The notes under the pieces: generated by a model
What the model was told of the DNA's origin: nothing
The model's input: only the letters and a program-made list of their open reading frames with translations
Databases searched by the model: none
Assembly: GCF_001659605.2 (NCBI RefSeq)
Contig: NC_035171.2
Location: 30,793,825 to 30,857,824, forward strand
Origin: Manihot esculenta
Taxonomy: Eukaryota > Streptophyta > Magnoliopsida > Malpighiales > Euphorbiaceae
DNA length: 64,000 bases
Direction: 5' to 3'
Shown: positions 43,292 through 58,300 of the stretch, one piece after another
Layout: the number at the start of each line of letters is the position of its first letter
Numbering within the stretch: position 1 is the stretch's first letter
Position numbers and translations under genes: made by a program

Positions 43292-43714
43292 TTATTGACA
43301 AGAAACACAACATCCTGAGTGGGTTGAAAACCATCGTCTAATTACCCTCTTTATCCTGATCAATGAGAACCTACAAAACGCCCCCTCTTCTCCATCCTCA
43401 TTATCAATTTCACGTTTTTCTTTTCTCTTCTTGATTTTTATGGGTTTAATCCATTTGCTACGCTTATTATTAGGTTCCTTCTTCTTTCCATGTTCTTCCC
43501 CAGATTCACATTGGGGTTCTTGCGACTCGTAGCATGGGGATGGGATGATAAAAACCTCGGGCGGTTCGCTTATTGTGACATGAACAACCCTGCTGGGCTT
43601 GTTATTCTTCTCCTGTTTCTCTTCATCTTCCTTCGGAGATTTTGGAGGTGTTTTCTCGACGGGAGATTCGGCGGTTGATGTTGTTTCTTTGTTTTTCTCC
43701 TCCTCTTCTTCCAT
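43292..43714 (-). CDS. Small charged protein of unknown function
   Basis: An open frame of 140 residues, not recognised. Residues 1-40 are Glu/Lys/Thr/Pro-rich and look disordered (MEEEEEKNKETTSTAESPVE). The middle holds VVHVTISEPPEVFIIPSP. Residues 80-105 are strongly basic (KWIKPIKIKKRKEKR), a possible nuclear signal. The C-terminus is basic and Cys-rich (RIKRVIRRWFSTHSGCCVSC). Codon use and GC content stand out from the flanking AT-rich DNA, which supports a real gene. The stop codon TAA is embedded in a consensus poly(A) signal, AATAAA, at the end of the frame. No intron is evident. It may be a lineage-specific protein or one exon of a larger gene. Confidence 0.5.
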   Translation of the reverse strand: MEEEEEKNKETTSTAESPVEKTPPKSPKEDEEKQEKNNKPSRVVHVTISEPPEVFIIPSPCYESQEPQCESGEEHGKKKEPNNKRSKWIKPIKIKKRKEKREIDNEDGEEGAFCRFSLIRIKRVIRRWFSTHSGCCVSCQ

Positions 43715-43739
43715 TTTAGATTTATCGGCGAACTGGTAG

Positions 43740-46700
43740 ACATTATTCAGACAGTTGCTTCCAAGGCCGCGCTAACAATAATAATTACTATAATAATAAT
43801 AACAAAATTTATTATTATTATTAATAAATTTCCATATTACAATAAAATTAATAAATCCTCATATTTTATTATATAGGCTAATTAACAAAAAAAAAAAATC
43901 AATTTACATTTTAATACAATCATTTAATTTTTAAATAAATTAATTTATTTAATTTTTAAAATTAATTTATTTTAATTATTACAATACATTAACTAATATC
44001 TAAATTTGATTTCACTATATAATTTTGTCTTATTATATATTTTTATTAAATTTATAGATAATGAAAAATAGAATTTTTATCTTTATTTTTTTTGAATAAA
44101 ATCATAAATTTTATTAAAATTTAAAAATAATTAATTTAAAAATATAACCAGACGGTGAGAAAAAAATTTTAACCACTTCCGCAATATTATGACCGATTCG
44201 AACAAACGTATGAATTATACTATTAAGAAAACTATGAATAAAATTAATAAAAATATAAATTATTTTTAAAATAAGCGACGTATAACACTAGTAAATAATA
44301 ATAAATTCTGATAATTGGAATCGGTTTTAATTTTAAAGGGAGAGAAAGATAGCGTGGGCTTTCGCTTTTCTTTGAGGAATTTCTAGCAAAGCTGGGCTTC
44401 ATTCTTTCACACTGTTCACATATGGACTGTCGAAAGTCTATCCCTTATTGCCATGCTCCCACTAAGAGTAACAAAGAGGGCAACCCCACCTCTGCCACCT
44501 CATTATATACCAAAATTGCTAGTGCAGGATCCACATTTACTATGATTTCTTACCTAACCCAACTCCATTAGTGTGGTTTGTTTCTTCCATTCTCGTCTAA
44601 AGGGACCATTTCACCTCATATGGCATAGAGACTCCAAGAAAAGAACCTCTTTTGACTCTTCATTCACCATCATTACTTCACTATACTTAATTAAGCAATT
44701 GCTCAATTGGGTGAGAAACCTAGCAGGCCCTTGAAATTTGGGTTTCAATTGAGAGAGCAAAAGACAAAGCAAGATATTTTTTTCAAATGAAATTAAGAAA
44801 AGTATATACTCATATTTTTGTTTGGAGTCCTTTTATTTGGAGTCATCAAATATTTGAGAATATTATCAGAAAAAAAATAATTAAGTAAAATTTATATATA
44901 TATTAATTTATATATTACTGAGAAATTTTATTAATAATTTTGGTCCGGGTATAGGAAGGTTGAATTGGATGATGAATCTACTAAGCAGAGAGCCAAAACG
45001 TCCATTTTCATGGTTAAAGGACGATGTAAACATGCCATTTTCATGAGGCAGCAGCTGGAATTATGGGAATGGAATCTCCACATTTTTTTAGTAAAACAAG
45101 TGAATAGGACACCTCCACTGCCTGCATTTCCATATCCATTCCTCTACGACTTCTCTACTGTGACGTTTTGTCTCCGAATTCATCCTCTAATCGCCCGTGA
45201 ATAACATCTATCTTCTTCCCAATTTTGTTAATTACTTGTTTAATTTTCATAAAAAGTATGTTCGAAAAGTTAAAAAAGAAGCTTCTGTTTTTACTTCCAT
45301 ATGTATTATTGGGAAGATGCAAAAGGTCGGTATTTAATTATGTACAATGATTTAAGTACGCTTGATATTTTATACTTTTCAAAAAGTTAAATTTTCTTTC
45401 TTAAATTATTTTCAATCAATCGAAGTCTTAATTAATGGCAGACACGATATTTTTTTTAAAGTGACAGACACGATATTAAACGTTTAATTTTAATTTAAAA
45501 ATAATGTAATTCAAAAATTTAAAAATGTTAAGATTTATTAATTTAAATAAAAAAATGAAAAACTCAATTACTTAATTTTAAGTTAAGTTCTTCAATTTCT
45601 TTTTTATATAAAAATAATAATTTTTAACCTATCAAATCAATTTTATTTTGAAATATATAGTTTTAGTATCATTTCGAGGAAAAAAGAATACATGTAATTT
45701 TCATAAATAAATTAATAAAAATAAGAATTGTGATAATGCTTAGACGGCTGTGTTTTGCATGTGGCAACGGGCAAGGGTTTGGAGGCGCGTGTGTTGATGA
45801 CTAATGACTAATAATTTGCGAGGGCTATCGCAATCATCATCCTCTTCTCCTGCACAAGACAGCCGAGTGGGTGAAGGTGGAATTATCCTCCACATCCACT
45901 ACCACCTATTATCAATTGCAACCCTTTTTTATATTTCCACCGACACCATGCTTTTTTATCCCAATTTATATTAGATTATAATTAACCAAATACGAATTTT
46001 AGATTATTTGGATTTTCCAAAACTTTAATATAGTATTACTATATAAATTATTTTATTTTTTTAATTATTATTTATTTAAAGCACTCGATATCCAAAATTT
46101 ATTAATTTATTAATTTAAATTGAGTTAATAATAAAAAAACGCTTGTACTTTAATTTTATAATTATTTTTTTAATTAAATTTTAAAATTATTTCAATTATA
46201 TCCATTGTTATTTATGTTATTAAAAATTAATAAAATTATCATATCACTCATTAATATTATATCAATAAATTTTAAAATAAAATTAATAATAAAAAAAATT
46301 TAGGATAAAATTACAATAAAATTAAAAATATTGAATTCTTTGATAATTATTTATTTTATTAATTTTTTAAAATTTATTTTAAATATTAATATAATTTTTA
46401 AAAAAATTGAAGTATTAGTATTATATTTTAAGGTTAAAAGAATAATTTTTAAAAAGTATTTTAAAAAATTATTTTATTATTTTTAATATTTACAAATTGA
46501 ATCATATTAATTATTATTTTAAAATTATTTTTAATAATTAATGTATATAATAATATTATTTTTTAATGATAATATTAAAAGTAATATTAAATAAAAAATA
46601 AATTTTAAAAAAATCGATTCATAATAATTTTAATTAAAATAAAATCAAGATAAATTATTATTATTATAAAATTATTGATAAAAATTTTAAAAAATAAATA

Positions 46701-49309
46701 ATAATAATAGTAATTTTTAAATATATTTAATAGTGAAAAGGAGTAACTTGATAATTTTGTAAGTTTTTAAAGGTAGAATGCATTTAGTTAAATATTAAAA
46801 AAATAGAGTTTAATTAATAAAAAAGTAAAAATATAGAGTAGAAGTGTAATAAAAATAAAGTATATAATTTTTTATCAATTAATTCTATCATAGTGTTAAT
46901 ATGGTAATTCTGTTATTTTTTTAATAATATAAGTAACGGTAAATATAATTAAAATAAATTAAAAAATTAGATTTTAATTAATAAAAAATATAAAATGTAA
47001 TTAATAAAATTAAAAATACAGATTTTTTTACTATTAATTCATTTAAATTTACATTGAAATTTAAAAAATAAAATATTTTTACTTAAATTTTAAAATTATT
47101 TATATTCAGATATTAAGTTTAAACACCACATCCTTATAAGTTAAACTTTAGCATGTAAAATATTTTATGTAAAAAAAAATTTCATGAAATTATTTATTAA
47201 TAAAAATAATTTATTTTTTATTATTTAATTTTAAATAAAATATATTAATAAATTTATATATAAAATCATTAATAAAATTCTCAGAAAATAATTTTTTAAA
47301 AGAAAATTAATTTTATTTTCACTAAAAATAAATTAAAATTTCTTTTAATTAAAAAATATCTTCATTAACTAAAATTTTTGAGCATTTTAAATATAAAAAA
47401 TATGAGCGAATTGTTAAATAATATTATTTACACTTTTTTTTAAAAATAATAATAATTCAAATGAGTATCCTTGACTTCTCATAAAAAAATAATTTTTATT
47501 TTTACATAATCTAAAATATAATTAATTAATTGATATAATTAAACAATAAATTTTATTTAATATTTTTCTTAACATTTTCTTATTCACATTGTTATATTAA
47601 AATAAAATTAAATAACTCATATTAATAATTTATTTTGAAGTTCATAAATTATATTAAATGGATATATATTTAAAACGTAGTAAATAAAATATAAGAGAAA
47701 ATAGCTTATAATTTTTAATAAATAAGAAAGAAAAATAAAGACATATTCCATCCATTTAAAAAAGATAAGGCCATAATTATTTTTACATATATTAAGAAAA
47801 TATTATTCGTATTGTTAAATTAACAAATTTTATATTTATATTTTAAATTTAAAATAGTGAACAATAAAATCAAATTTTTAATATTTTCCTCTATTTTAAT
47901 TATTAGTTTAAATTAATTTTGATAAAAAAATTTTAATTTATATACCAATAGATTATTTCTTAAAAAATTTATTAGGTAAAAAAAATTAAATATTCATATT
48001 AATTCATATTTATATTTTTTTTAAAATAGAGATTTAAAAATTGAGAGAGTAAAATGTGAGACTTTCATGTTTATTTTGGTGCACTTGCCACTAAGTTAAA
48101 TTTTGTGAGTGCAATTTATATTTATATTTAAAATTTTAAATTATGCATAATAAATTTAAATTTAAATTTATTATAATTATAATTAAAATAATTAAATTAA
48201 AATTAAAAATATTAATAATTTTAGTTATAAATTAAATTTAAAAATATTAATAATAAATTTTAATAGTCTTTAAAATTTTATTTAATTAATAAAATAAATT
48301 TTTAAAATAAATATTTTTATTTAAACACTTTTTTATTTTTATATTAATAAAAATTTAAAATAAAAAAATTATATGCTAAAATATATAATATTTTATTTTA
48401 TTTAATATTATTAATATAAATTACAATTTTTTATATATAAAAAATATAGATATAATTTATAATGTTATATATAAATATTCAGTAAAATATAATCACAGAT
48501 TTAGTCCAGTAATGAAGCACATTTAAATATATTTAAGAGATCTCAGATTCTACCTTCTCGATCTCTAGTCTCTTAATTAAAAAAATATATATTCAGTAAA
48601 ATATTTTAATATATAATATTTATATATAATATTTTAATTAATAAAAATTTATATATAATAAATATAAAATAAATTTATTTTTAATTTAAATTTAAATTAA
48701 AAGAATATATATTTTATTAATATAAAACTTTTTGGCATCAGGTTACCTACCATATTATTTTTTCGAAGGTGAAGACATGTGATTTACTGAATATTTCAAT
48801 TTTAATTAGTTTTAAAAATTAATAATTTAATAATCACAATCGCCATTTAATAATTTTTGTCTTGATCCTTAGACGTGGCATAAAATAATTTGTAGGAGCA
48901 CCAACATCATCGTGTCTCCAGCTGCACCGGTTCTTTTCCTTGTCTCGGCTTCATTATCTCCACACACCTACACTTCATTACTGTGATTTACTATAAAGCG
49001 TGACCATCAGCCATTGAAGTGAAGAAGTGTACTGAAAACAAGTCCTGAAAAGGAAGAAGCAGAACCAGAGCTTTAATGGCGCATTAGCGTTGCACTTCTC
49101 CTCTTCGATTCCCTTTACAGTTTTACAGAAGCATCTAACAAAGCAAAGCAAAAGGGAAAATAAGAAAAGAAACTTGTTTTGAGGAAGCAAACAAAAACTT
49201 TTCTTAAAGGAATTAATCCATAGTTTCAAGAAAATTAAGAAAGGAAAAAGATTAAAAACGAATACCCAATACAGTTTTGAGGAAGGAGAGAATAAGGAAT
49301 AGTAGAAGA
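43740..49309. other. Long AT-rich gene-free region and BGAL8 upstream DNA
   Basis: No gene is supported across 5.6 kb. Patches at 44,330-44,760, 44,940-45,200 and 45,730-45,960 are less AT-rich but show no domains. From 45,960 to 48,760 the sequence is almost pure A/T with many atta/taat strings and no long frame. The last 550 bp is the presumed promoter and leader of the beta-galactosidase gene, with a TATA-like actataaag at 48,990-48,998. Confidence 0.5.
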
Positions 49310-52300
49310 ATGCAAGAAATCATGAGAAGGAGAGAGATCCTTGCAGTGTTAGTATTGTTCTTTGGTGTTTTTGCAACGACATCGTTTTCTAGCAATGTCA
49401 CGTATGATCACAGGGCCTTGCTGATTAATGGCAAACGACGTGTTTTGATCTCCGGCTCCATTCATTATCCTCGCAGCACCCCTGAGGTAATTCATTTTTT
49501 TTTCTCTCCCTCTCACTGAAGTTTTTTTTTTTCTTTTTTTTTTGCTTACATACGTGTCTGTTGGTGTAGATGTGGCCAGACCTTATACAAAAATCCAAAG
49601 ATGGAGGTCTGGATGTTATAGAGACTTACGTATTCTGGAATGAACACGAACCAGTTCGAAACCAGGTGCTCTAGTGCTGTTTTTTCTTTGCCCTCCGTTA
49701 ATTTTAAAATGCCATGTTTGGTTCCAGAGAAAGCATGAGAAAGTTATTACTTTCTGGGTTTTGATTGTTGCATGTAATGCAAATAGTTTTGATCAGCTCA
49801 ACTTCTTGGTTCAGTTGGGTTGAGTTAGATTTTTTACTCTTTTTAATTTTTCAGCAGTTAATTAAAAATAAAATGGAAAAACCAGGAAGCAACCCTTTCC
49901 CTGGCAACGAAACAGAGGAACCTCTGTAATTGATTAGTTTTGTAATTAATTAATCAATTCTTAAACTTTTTTTTCTTTTTTTTTTCTGGTGATAATAATA
50001 TTTGCAGTTTAATTTTGGAGGAAGATTCGACCTGGTGAAATTTGTGAAGTTAGTCGCTGAAGCTGGGCTATATGTTCATCTTCGAATTGGTCCATATGTT
50101 TGTGCAGAATGGAATTATGGGTACAAATTTTTATGCTATTTACTCGAATAATTAACTGAAAAATCATCACTTGCTTCTCTTTTCAATCTTGATAACTTAT
50201 TGAAATTGATTCATAAATTTGATATCATTGATTTGTTTTTCCTTTGGGGTTAAACAGCGGCTTTCCTCTTTGGCTCCATTTTATACCTGGAATCAAGTTT
50301 CGAACAGATAACGAGCCATTCAAGGTTATTACTGTTATTTGATTGATTTTTATAATTGTTTCACAGTATTAATTGTTTACTTATTATATGGGGTGTCACT
50401 CTCTTTCAGGCTGAAATGCAGCGATTCACGGCCAAGATTGTGGATATGATGAAGCAGGAGAAGCTTTATGCATCTCAGGGAGGACCCATCATTTTATCAC
50501 AGGTTGATTTTTTACAAGTATTTCATGAGTTGTAGTGTTCTGATAGTATCTAAATTATTCATATTCCATTTGTGGGTTCTCTTTCATCATTAGACAATCA
50601 ATACTTAATGATCATTGTTTTGGCTTTTTGGTCATTGTGGAGTTGTTATGTGTGCTAGAAGCAAAAGCTTTTTTTTGTTTCTCTTTTTTTATCTACTCTT
50701 TTTTTTTCATTGCTTTGTTATTTTAATCCTTGAAATTTCAGATTGAAAACGAGTATGGTAACATTGATTCAGCATATGGTCCTGCTGCTAAGACTTACAT
50801 CAAATGGGCAGCAAACATGGCTGTATCTCTTGATACTGGTGTGCCCTGGGTCATGTGCCAACAAGCAGATGCTCCTGATCCTGTTGTGAGTTACTTTTAA
50901 TACCTTTTTTCCCTAGCAAATCTTTATTACACAATCAACTCAGAATTCCATCTACTTCATACTAATTATTGCATCCCCCTGCCCCCACTTAATATGATAT
51001 TTTTCTGTTTGATTTCTTGGATAAAATTTGCAGATAAACACCTGCAATGGATTCTACTGTGACCAGTTTACCCCGAATTCTAAGAACAAACCCAAAATGT
51101 GGACTGAGAATTGGAGTGGGTGGTCAGTACTCAACCTTAAAAGACGTAACAATCTTGATAATTCGTATTGTATAAGATGGCACTCACATTTGTTGATTCT
51201 TGTTACATTCCTCCACTGTTATATGAATGTCTTTTCACTCATGTTCTTCCTATAATTGCAAATGCTAGGTTTCTATCCTTTGGTGGTGCTGTTCCCTACA
51301 GACCTGTTGAAGACCTTGCATTTGCTGTGGCACGCTTTTTCCAGCTAGGTGGAACTTTCCAAAACTATTATATGGTATGTAGATTCTTGTCCTAAATCTG
51401 AAGAATTTGAACCAACATATTAATTTAAATTTGGTTGCTGGTGTGCAGTACCATGGTGGGACTAACTTTGACAGGACTAGTGGGCCCCTTATTTCTACAA
51501 GTTACGATTATGATGCTCCTCTTGATGAATATGGTATGTCTTTTCAATTGCTCTATGCAACCAAATTAATATTTGCAGCCAATTTGATAGTTCTAATGGC
51601 CTAGATATGGATGCTTTTACTTTGTTATGGAAAAAAAATTGTGAAAGTGATATTCTAACCTGTACTTGCTTAGTTTTACAATTTAAGCTTGTATTACAAG
51701 TTCCACCTTTCAGAAGACTGGACTCATTTCACATGTATTGCAGGACTCATTAGACAACCTAAGTGGGGCCACCTGAAGGAGGTGCACAAGGCCATAAAAC
51801 TTTGTGAAGAAGCTTTGATAGCCACTGAACCAACAACTACTTCCCTAGGTTCAAACTTGGAGGTACTCCCCATTTTTTGAAGTATTGTTCACTTCACTTC
51901 TTGTTGAGAACATCACTTTTTGTGTGGACAAATAGGCTCTTTAACAAAATTCTCACAGCCTCAAAATTTTGCAATGACATTAAAAAAGAATACTTAGTTT
52001 TTATTCTGTAAATTGCCCCATGTTTGGGGAGTCTCATGGTAGTTATTCCAGCCTTGTATAAGTGTTGAAGAAGGATTTGCAATCATATTCAAAAAGAAAG
52101 CCATTGAAACACCTTAAATGATTGTTGAAGAAGAAACCATGTTCTTGTTTTTCTCGCTCTGAAATTTAACTCAGGACACAATGTACTTTTTCATCCCTGG
52201 AACGTTAGGCCCTTTCTTTTCAAGATCATGCTAATGATTGGACAGAGCTCAACTTTTATTTACTACCTTGTGAATATAGTAATTATGTGTTCTTGTTTAT

Positions 52301-55300
52301 ACGGGACACTTATTAGAAAGCTTTTAAGAAGGTATATAGAAGGAAAAGGGAACAAATGAGATTGTTGAGAACTCATTAAATGATCAGAATTGCTAATTTA
52401 TAATTCTCTTTCCAGGCAACTGTCTATAAAACAGGATCAGGATCCTGTGCTGCTTTTCTTGCCAATGTTGCTATGACCGACAAAACAGTAACTTTCAATG
52501 GAAACTCATATAATTTGCCTGGCTGGTCCGTGAGCATCTTACCAGACTGCAAGAATGTGGTTCTCAATACTGCAAAGGTTTATCTCATTAGCTTGTGCCA
52601 AATATGCTTTGCTTGCATGTGCTAGTCCTTGAGGTGTATGTGCACATGGATATACTGTTGAATATTTTAGTCTAAAGAGTGGGTCCACGATTTCCATTCC
52701 TTAGATTCACATCGGTAGCTAAACCATGTGTCCTATATCTCAACGCTAGTTCTCTTTCAGAAAATATTTCACCATTATAGGTTAATTGTGTACATTTTTC
52801 TGTGTTTCAAACGAATGTTAATGAGCATAATTTAAGATAATTCTTTTGTTATTTTAGATATCAGGAAAATCCTTATAGTGCGATATTATATTCAAAGAGA
52901 AAAGTTATGCCCTGAATTTTTATTTATTCACAGGATAGACTCTTTAGTTCATATACTAGGAGCATAATTAGTGGTCGTTAACTTTCATATGACAGGTTAA
53001 CTCTATGACTATTATTCCAAGCTTCACCCATCAATTTCAGGCGAGTGATGTTGCTTCGTCCAACGCACTCAACTCTGTCTGGAGTTGGATAAATGAACCA
53101 GTGGGTATCTCAACGAAAGATGCATTTGTGAAATCTGGACTATTGGAGCAGATAAACACTACAGCTGATAAAAGTGACTACTTATGGTACTCATTAAGGT
53201 GTGCAAGTCTATTGTTTTAATGCTCTTTCCTTGACCATGTTTTGCTTCTGTAATTGTATTGATGAGCTCCAGATGATTTCAACATCTATCCTTCTATTTA
53301 TTTGTGGCAGCATTAACATAAAAGGCAATGAACCCTTCCTTGAAGATGGATCTCAGACTGTTCTTCATGTGGAGTCTCTTGGCCATGCCCTTCATGTTTT
53401 TATTAATGGGAAACTCGCAGGTCAAACAAATGAATTCTTTTTTCCCTGTTTTGATTTATCTAATTACTCATAGATAAGCAAGCTGACAGTGTATGAATGT
53501 CGTAATTATGTGTTCCTGGCTATACATGCACATACCTTTTTTTTTTTCCATGTGTGTGTGAGAGTGACTAATGATAAGTTTCGTAGATTTTCCCTTTACA
53601 TGGCTATTTTAGGTAAGCAAACTCAGAAAACACATTAAGTACACCTAGGACTTCAGCAGAAAAATGATGCTTACGCTTCTTTGGGTGCTTCAATTATAAA
53701 ACTTTTTCTCCTGTTTAGCCATACTTTTTATCGTTTGCTAGACCTGGTCATAGAAAAACAATAACAACTAAGCCTTAATCCCAAACTAAAGACTTGGTCT
53801 TACCGTATTTCTTCCCTAATTTCTTCCTTGGAATAAACGCCTCGCGCTTCCTCACGTTCCTAGAATCGATCTGGCTGATGAAAAAGACACGAAGGACATC
53901 TCCTATACTTACTACTGTATTCCTAAATTGTTTTTTATCCTTTGTGATATTCTATTATCAGACTGTTAAATTTAGAATTATAAAAGAGAAGAAAATAACA
54001 CTAGAAGATTTGTACGTGGTTCGACTATGTAACAAGACAAAAAATAATTGAACAATTTATGTGTATTTTCTCTATTAAAGTAAGTTTGTTTATATATAGA
54101 TTAAAAGGCCTTGTTAAGACAACTCCTAAGAATCTTCTATCAATCAATTAGTCCATAATCATGTAATGTCCTTTAATTATGTACAGGTTATGTTCACACT
54201 CTAACACTCTCCCTTAAATTGGAGCATAGATGCTTATCATATCCAACTTGTTAGAAAGATATTCTATTTGAGGCCTATAGATCACTCAGTTGCTTTCCTG
54301 TCTTCATATAATTGGTGGAAATTAAATTTTCTTGAATTTTCTCTCGGATGGAATAGCAATCAACTTCAATATGCTTAGTCCGTTTGTGGTATACTGGATT
54401 GTAAGCAAAGTTAATAGCAGCCTGATTATCACACTAAGTTTTGCGGGTGACGCAACATCCATACCGACTTTTTTTAATAGATGATTTATCCACAAAATCC
54501 ACTTGCTATGGCCTTGTATTTTGACTCGACACTGGATCTAGACACCACATTTTGCTTCTTACTTTTCCAAGGCTCCGGGTTTTCTCTAACAAACACACAG
54601 TAGTCTGTAGTCGACCTTCTATTACTTTTGGATCCTGCTTAATTAGTATCAGAAAAACACTCAAGTGCAGTATGCCCATGATCACCGTAGAGTATAAGTA
54701 TGTCCATGATCATTGTAGAGTATATCGAGTCCAGGAGTTCCTTTTAGATAACATGGAATTTGTTCTAGAGCAGCCCAATGTTTCACCGTAGGTGCAGATA
54801 TGAATTGGCTTACAACACTTACTGCAAAAGCAATCTCTTGCCGAGTCATCACTGTAAGGTGGTTCAGCTTTTCAACCAACCTCCTGTATCTCTCTGGATC
54901 ATCATAAGGGTCTCTCTCATTCTTTGTGAGACATGTATTAGGAATCATTGGTTTGCTACAGAGTTTAGCTCTCATCTTCGCAGTTTCTACTAGTAAGGCA
55001 AGATATACTTTATTTGAGATAGGAAAATTCTCTTTTTACTCCTCAAGTCTTCGATTCCGAAGAAATATTTAAGTCGATTCAAGTCTTTAGTATGAAAACT
55101 CGCATACAAGTAGTTTTTGAGAGAAAAGATCCATGCATTATCATTTTTTGTAATGGCAATGTCATTAACATACACAACAAGGAGAATAATACCAGTATCT
55201 GAATTTCTATAAAAGACTGAGTGGTCACACTTAATTTTTTTTTAGCCCAAATTCTTGAACAATTTCACTGAACTTGCCAAACCATGCACGGGGACTCTAT

Positions 55301-58300
55301 TTCAAACTATACAAAAATTTCTTCAAACGGCAGATTTTCCTATACTCCTCTTGAGCAACAAATACTAGTGGTTGCTCCATATAAACCTCTTCTTGGAGGT
55401 CACAATGTAAAAATGCATTCTTAATATCTAACCGGCGTAAAGGTCAATGCTGAGAAGCAGTTAGGGAGATGAACAAAATGGACCTTAAGCCTCATTTTGG
55501 AACCATCTGGATTGATTTAGATGGCAAAAACTCATTTACAGCCCACAACTTTCTTGCCAGAGAGTAAATCAACTAGTTTCCAAGTATGATTTTCATGTAG
55601 AGCCTTGATCTCCTCAAACATTGCATCATGCCATCCAGAATAGGCCAGGGCCTCTTTAACTGTCTTAGATAAAGAAATGAAATCTAAAAAGACAATTAAG
55701 GAGGTAGAAAAAGGAGTGAAGTTATCATAAGAAAGAAAGTTAGTAACAGAATAGGTAGACTTACACTGTCGTTTGCCTTTACAAAGACTAATGGGGAGGT
55801 CAAGGTCACTTGATGATGGATTCGTGGCGAAGAAAATTTTGGTGTAGGACATGTATCATCAGGTACTGGTCTTCGAGAGTAAACTTGAACAACTGGCGGT
55901 TTAACAGGAGGTTGAGTATTAGGAGGAATGTTACCATTAAATTATGCAACAGAAGGCACACTCGAGGAGTTCCCACTGTCGGATATGATTCTATAGATGA
56001 GCCTCTCATCGTCCTCCTCCTGACCAGTAGAGGTTTGTGCGATAGGATAAAAAGAAATTTGCTTGGAAAATGCTACATCTGTTGAGATCAGATATTTGTT
56101 GAGGTCTGAATAGCAACATCGATACCCTTTCTAAAGGCGAGAATATCCCAAAAAAAACACACTTCAAAACTTTAGGATCAAGTTTAGTCACATGAGATCT
56201 GACATTCCCAGCATAGAAAATACCGTCAAAATTTTGTGGTTTCAAAGGAAATAATAGCTTTTTAGGAAAGAGGACATCATAGGGATTATTACTGTTTAGT
56301 ACTATGGAGGGCATGCGATTAATGAGGAAGCATGTAGTAGAGACAGCATCGGTTTAAAATTGCTTAAAGAACTTGTATTTAAAACAACAGAGCTCGAGTA
56401 GTCTCAAGGAGATGATTCTTCCTTTTAGTTATTCCATTTTGAGCGGGTGTATCAACACATGACGATTGGTGAAGAATATCATGTTGAGTCATATAAGCCT
56501 GGAAGATTCTGACTTATATTGTTTAGTATTATCACTTTGCAAAATTTACACAGAAATATTAAATTGAGTCTTGATTTCAGCACAAAAGGTACGGAAATGA
56601 GAAAACACTTTCGAATGATACTTCATAAAATAAATCCAAGTCATTTTAGAGGAATCATCCACAAAAGTGATAAAATATATGAATCCAGTCTTAGATCCAA
56701 CCGGACATGGTCTCCAAACATGTGAATGAACTAATTCAAAAGTAGAATCAGCTCGTTTATTGACTCTAGGACTTAAAGAGCTTCAATGATGTTTTACAAA
56801 ATGATATAACTCACATTCTAGTGAAGATACATCATGAAATTGAAGGCATAGCTTTTTCAAAACAAGTAAAGAAGGATGTTCCAACTGGCAATGTGCTTCG
56901 AACGGAGACACGATACTCGAGCAGGCAACAGACCGAGGCACCCATACATTCAAAATGTAGACCCCAGATACATGTCTTTTACTAATAATCTGCTTCGTCA
57001 TAAGATCCTGAATGAGACAATGATCAGGGAAAAAAGAAACACAATAATTTAGGTTTTTGGTAAGTTTACGCACAGAGGTTAAATTAAAGGCGAGATTAGG
57101 TAAACTTAGCACAGATGATAGGGGAATAGAAGAAGTAGGTTTGACAGTCCCAAAACCCTCAAATATTATAGGTTGACCCATTAGCTATTGTAACAGGAGA
57201 AGGTGCTTTATGAGATCGAAAGCTAGCAAAAATATGGGGATTACCTATCATGTGATCCATAGCACCAGAATCAATGACCCATTTATACGAAGACGGAATA
57301 AGACAAGTTTTCAATCTATGTTTTGTAATTTTAATAGGCGTTGAAAAAATTTCAGTAACATGGGTCTTACTCAGAAGCCATTTCAACCAAAACTCTATAC
57401 TTCTATATCTTCAAACAAATTAAAGAAAGACAATAGAATCTAACCTAGTGAACAGTAGGCTGCCACTGAAGAATACTTCTCAATTAATGTCGGATTGCTG
57501 GAGTTCCACCGGAGATGTGCCAGAAATGGTCGGGCGATCGTCGTGGAAGAAACCGGAGGATAAACGGATGCTACACGCGCTCCCATGTGCTGTTGCCTGA
57601 AACTAAGGCCGAAATTTGGATCGGCATGTGAGCACCACTCACGGCAGCTCCGGTCACCGTTTTCTAAGGAACAACCGGAAACGATGTTGTGCCTCTCCCT
57701 GTGCTGGCACCGGCAGTGAGACCAAATGGACACTCAAACTTGGTGACTCAATAACCAATTTCTCAACCTGAGAAACCCAAAGAATAGACATCCAAGATTA
57801 GTTCAAAGGCTTTGATACCATGTAACAAAATAAGGAATAATTGAGCAATTATTTGTATTTTCTCTATTGAGGTAAGTGTGTTTATATACAGATTATAAAG
57901 TATTGTTAAGGCAACTCCTAAGAATTCTCTATCAATCAATTAGTATCAATTAGCCTATGATTATGTAATCTCCTTTAATTATATACATATTATGTTCACA
58001 TTCTAACAAATTACAAAATTCTACGTCCACGGACACAAAACCTCGAAGGGGCTGCATCTTTATTGAATTGGATTGTATCCTCGTAATATAAAAGCTTTCC
58101 TATTTATAATGGAGGATCCAAGACATATACGATATGATACTATAAATAAGGGATTCTCCAATTATAATAGGAATATATCAAATAATTTATATTTTAAGAA
58201 TATATATTATTTTATCTATTTAGAAATATAAATCTTTTGGGAATACAAATCCTATACTAAATTGGAATAACTTTCCATAACACTCTCCCTTAAGCTTACA

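Noticed and set aside
44965..45204. 79-residue plus-strand frame
   Set aside because: No domain, no promoter or splice context, and no supporting composition beyond a slight GC rise.
57440..57733. 97-residue minus-strand frame in BGAL8 intron 13
   Set aside because: Falls in the leader/gag end of the copia element; treated as part of that element, not as a gene.
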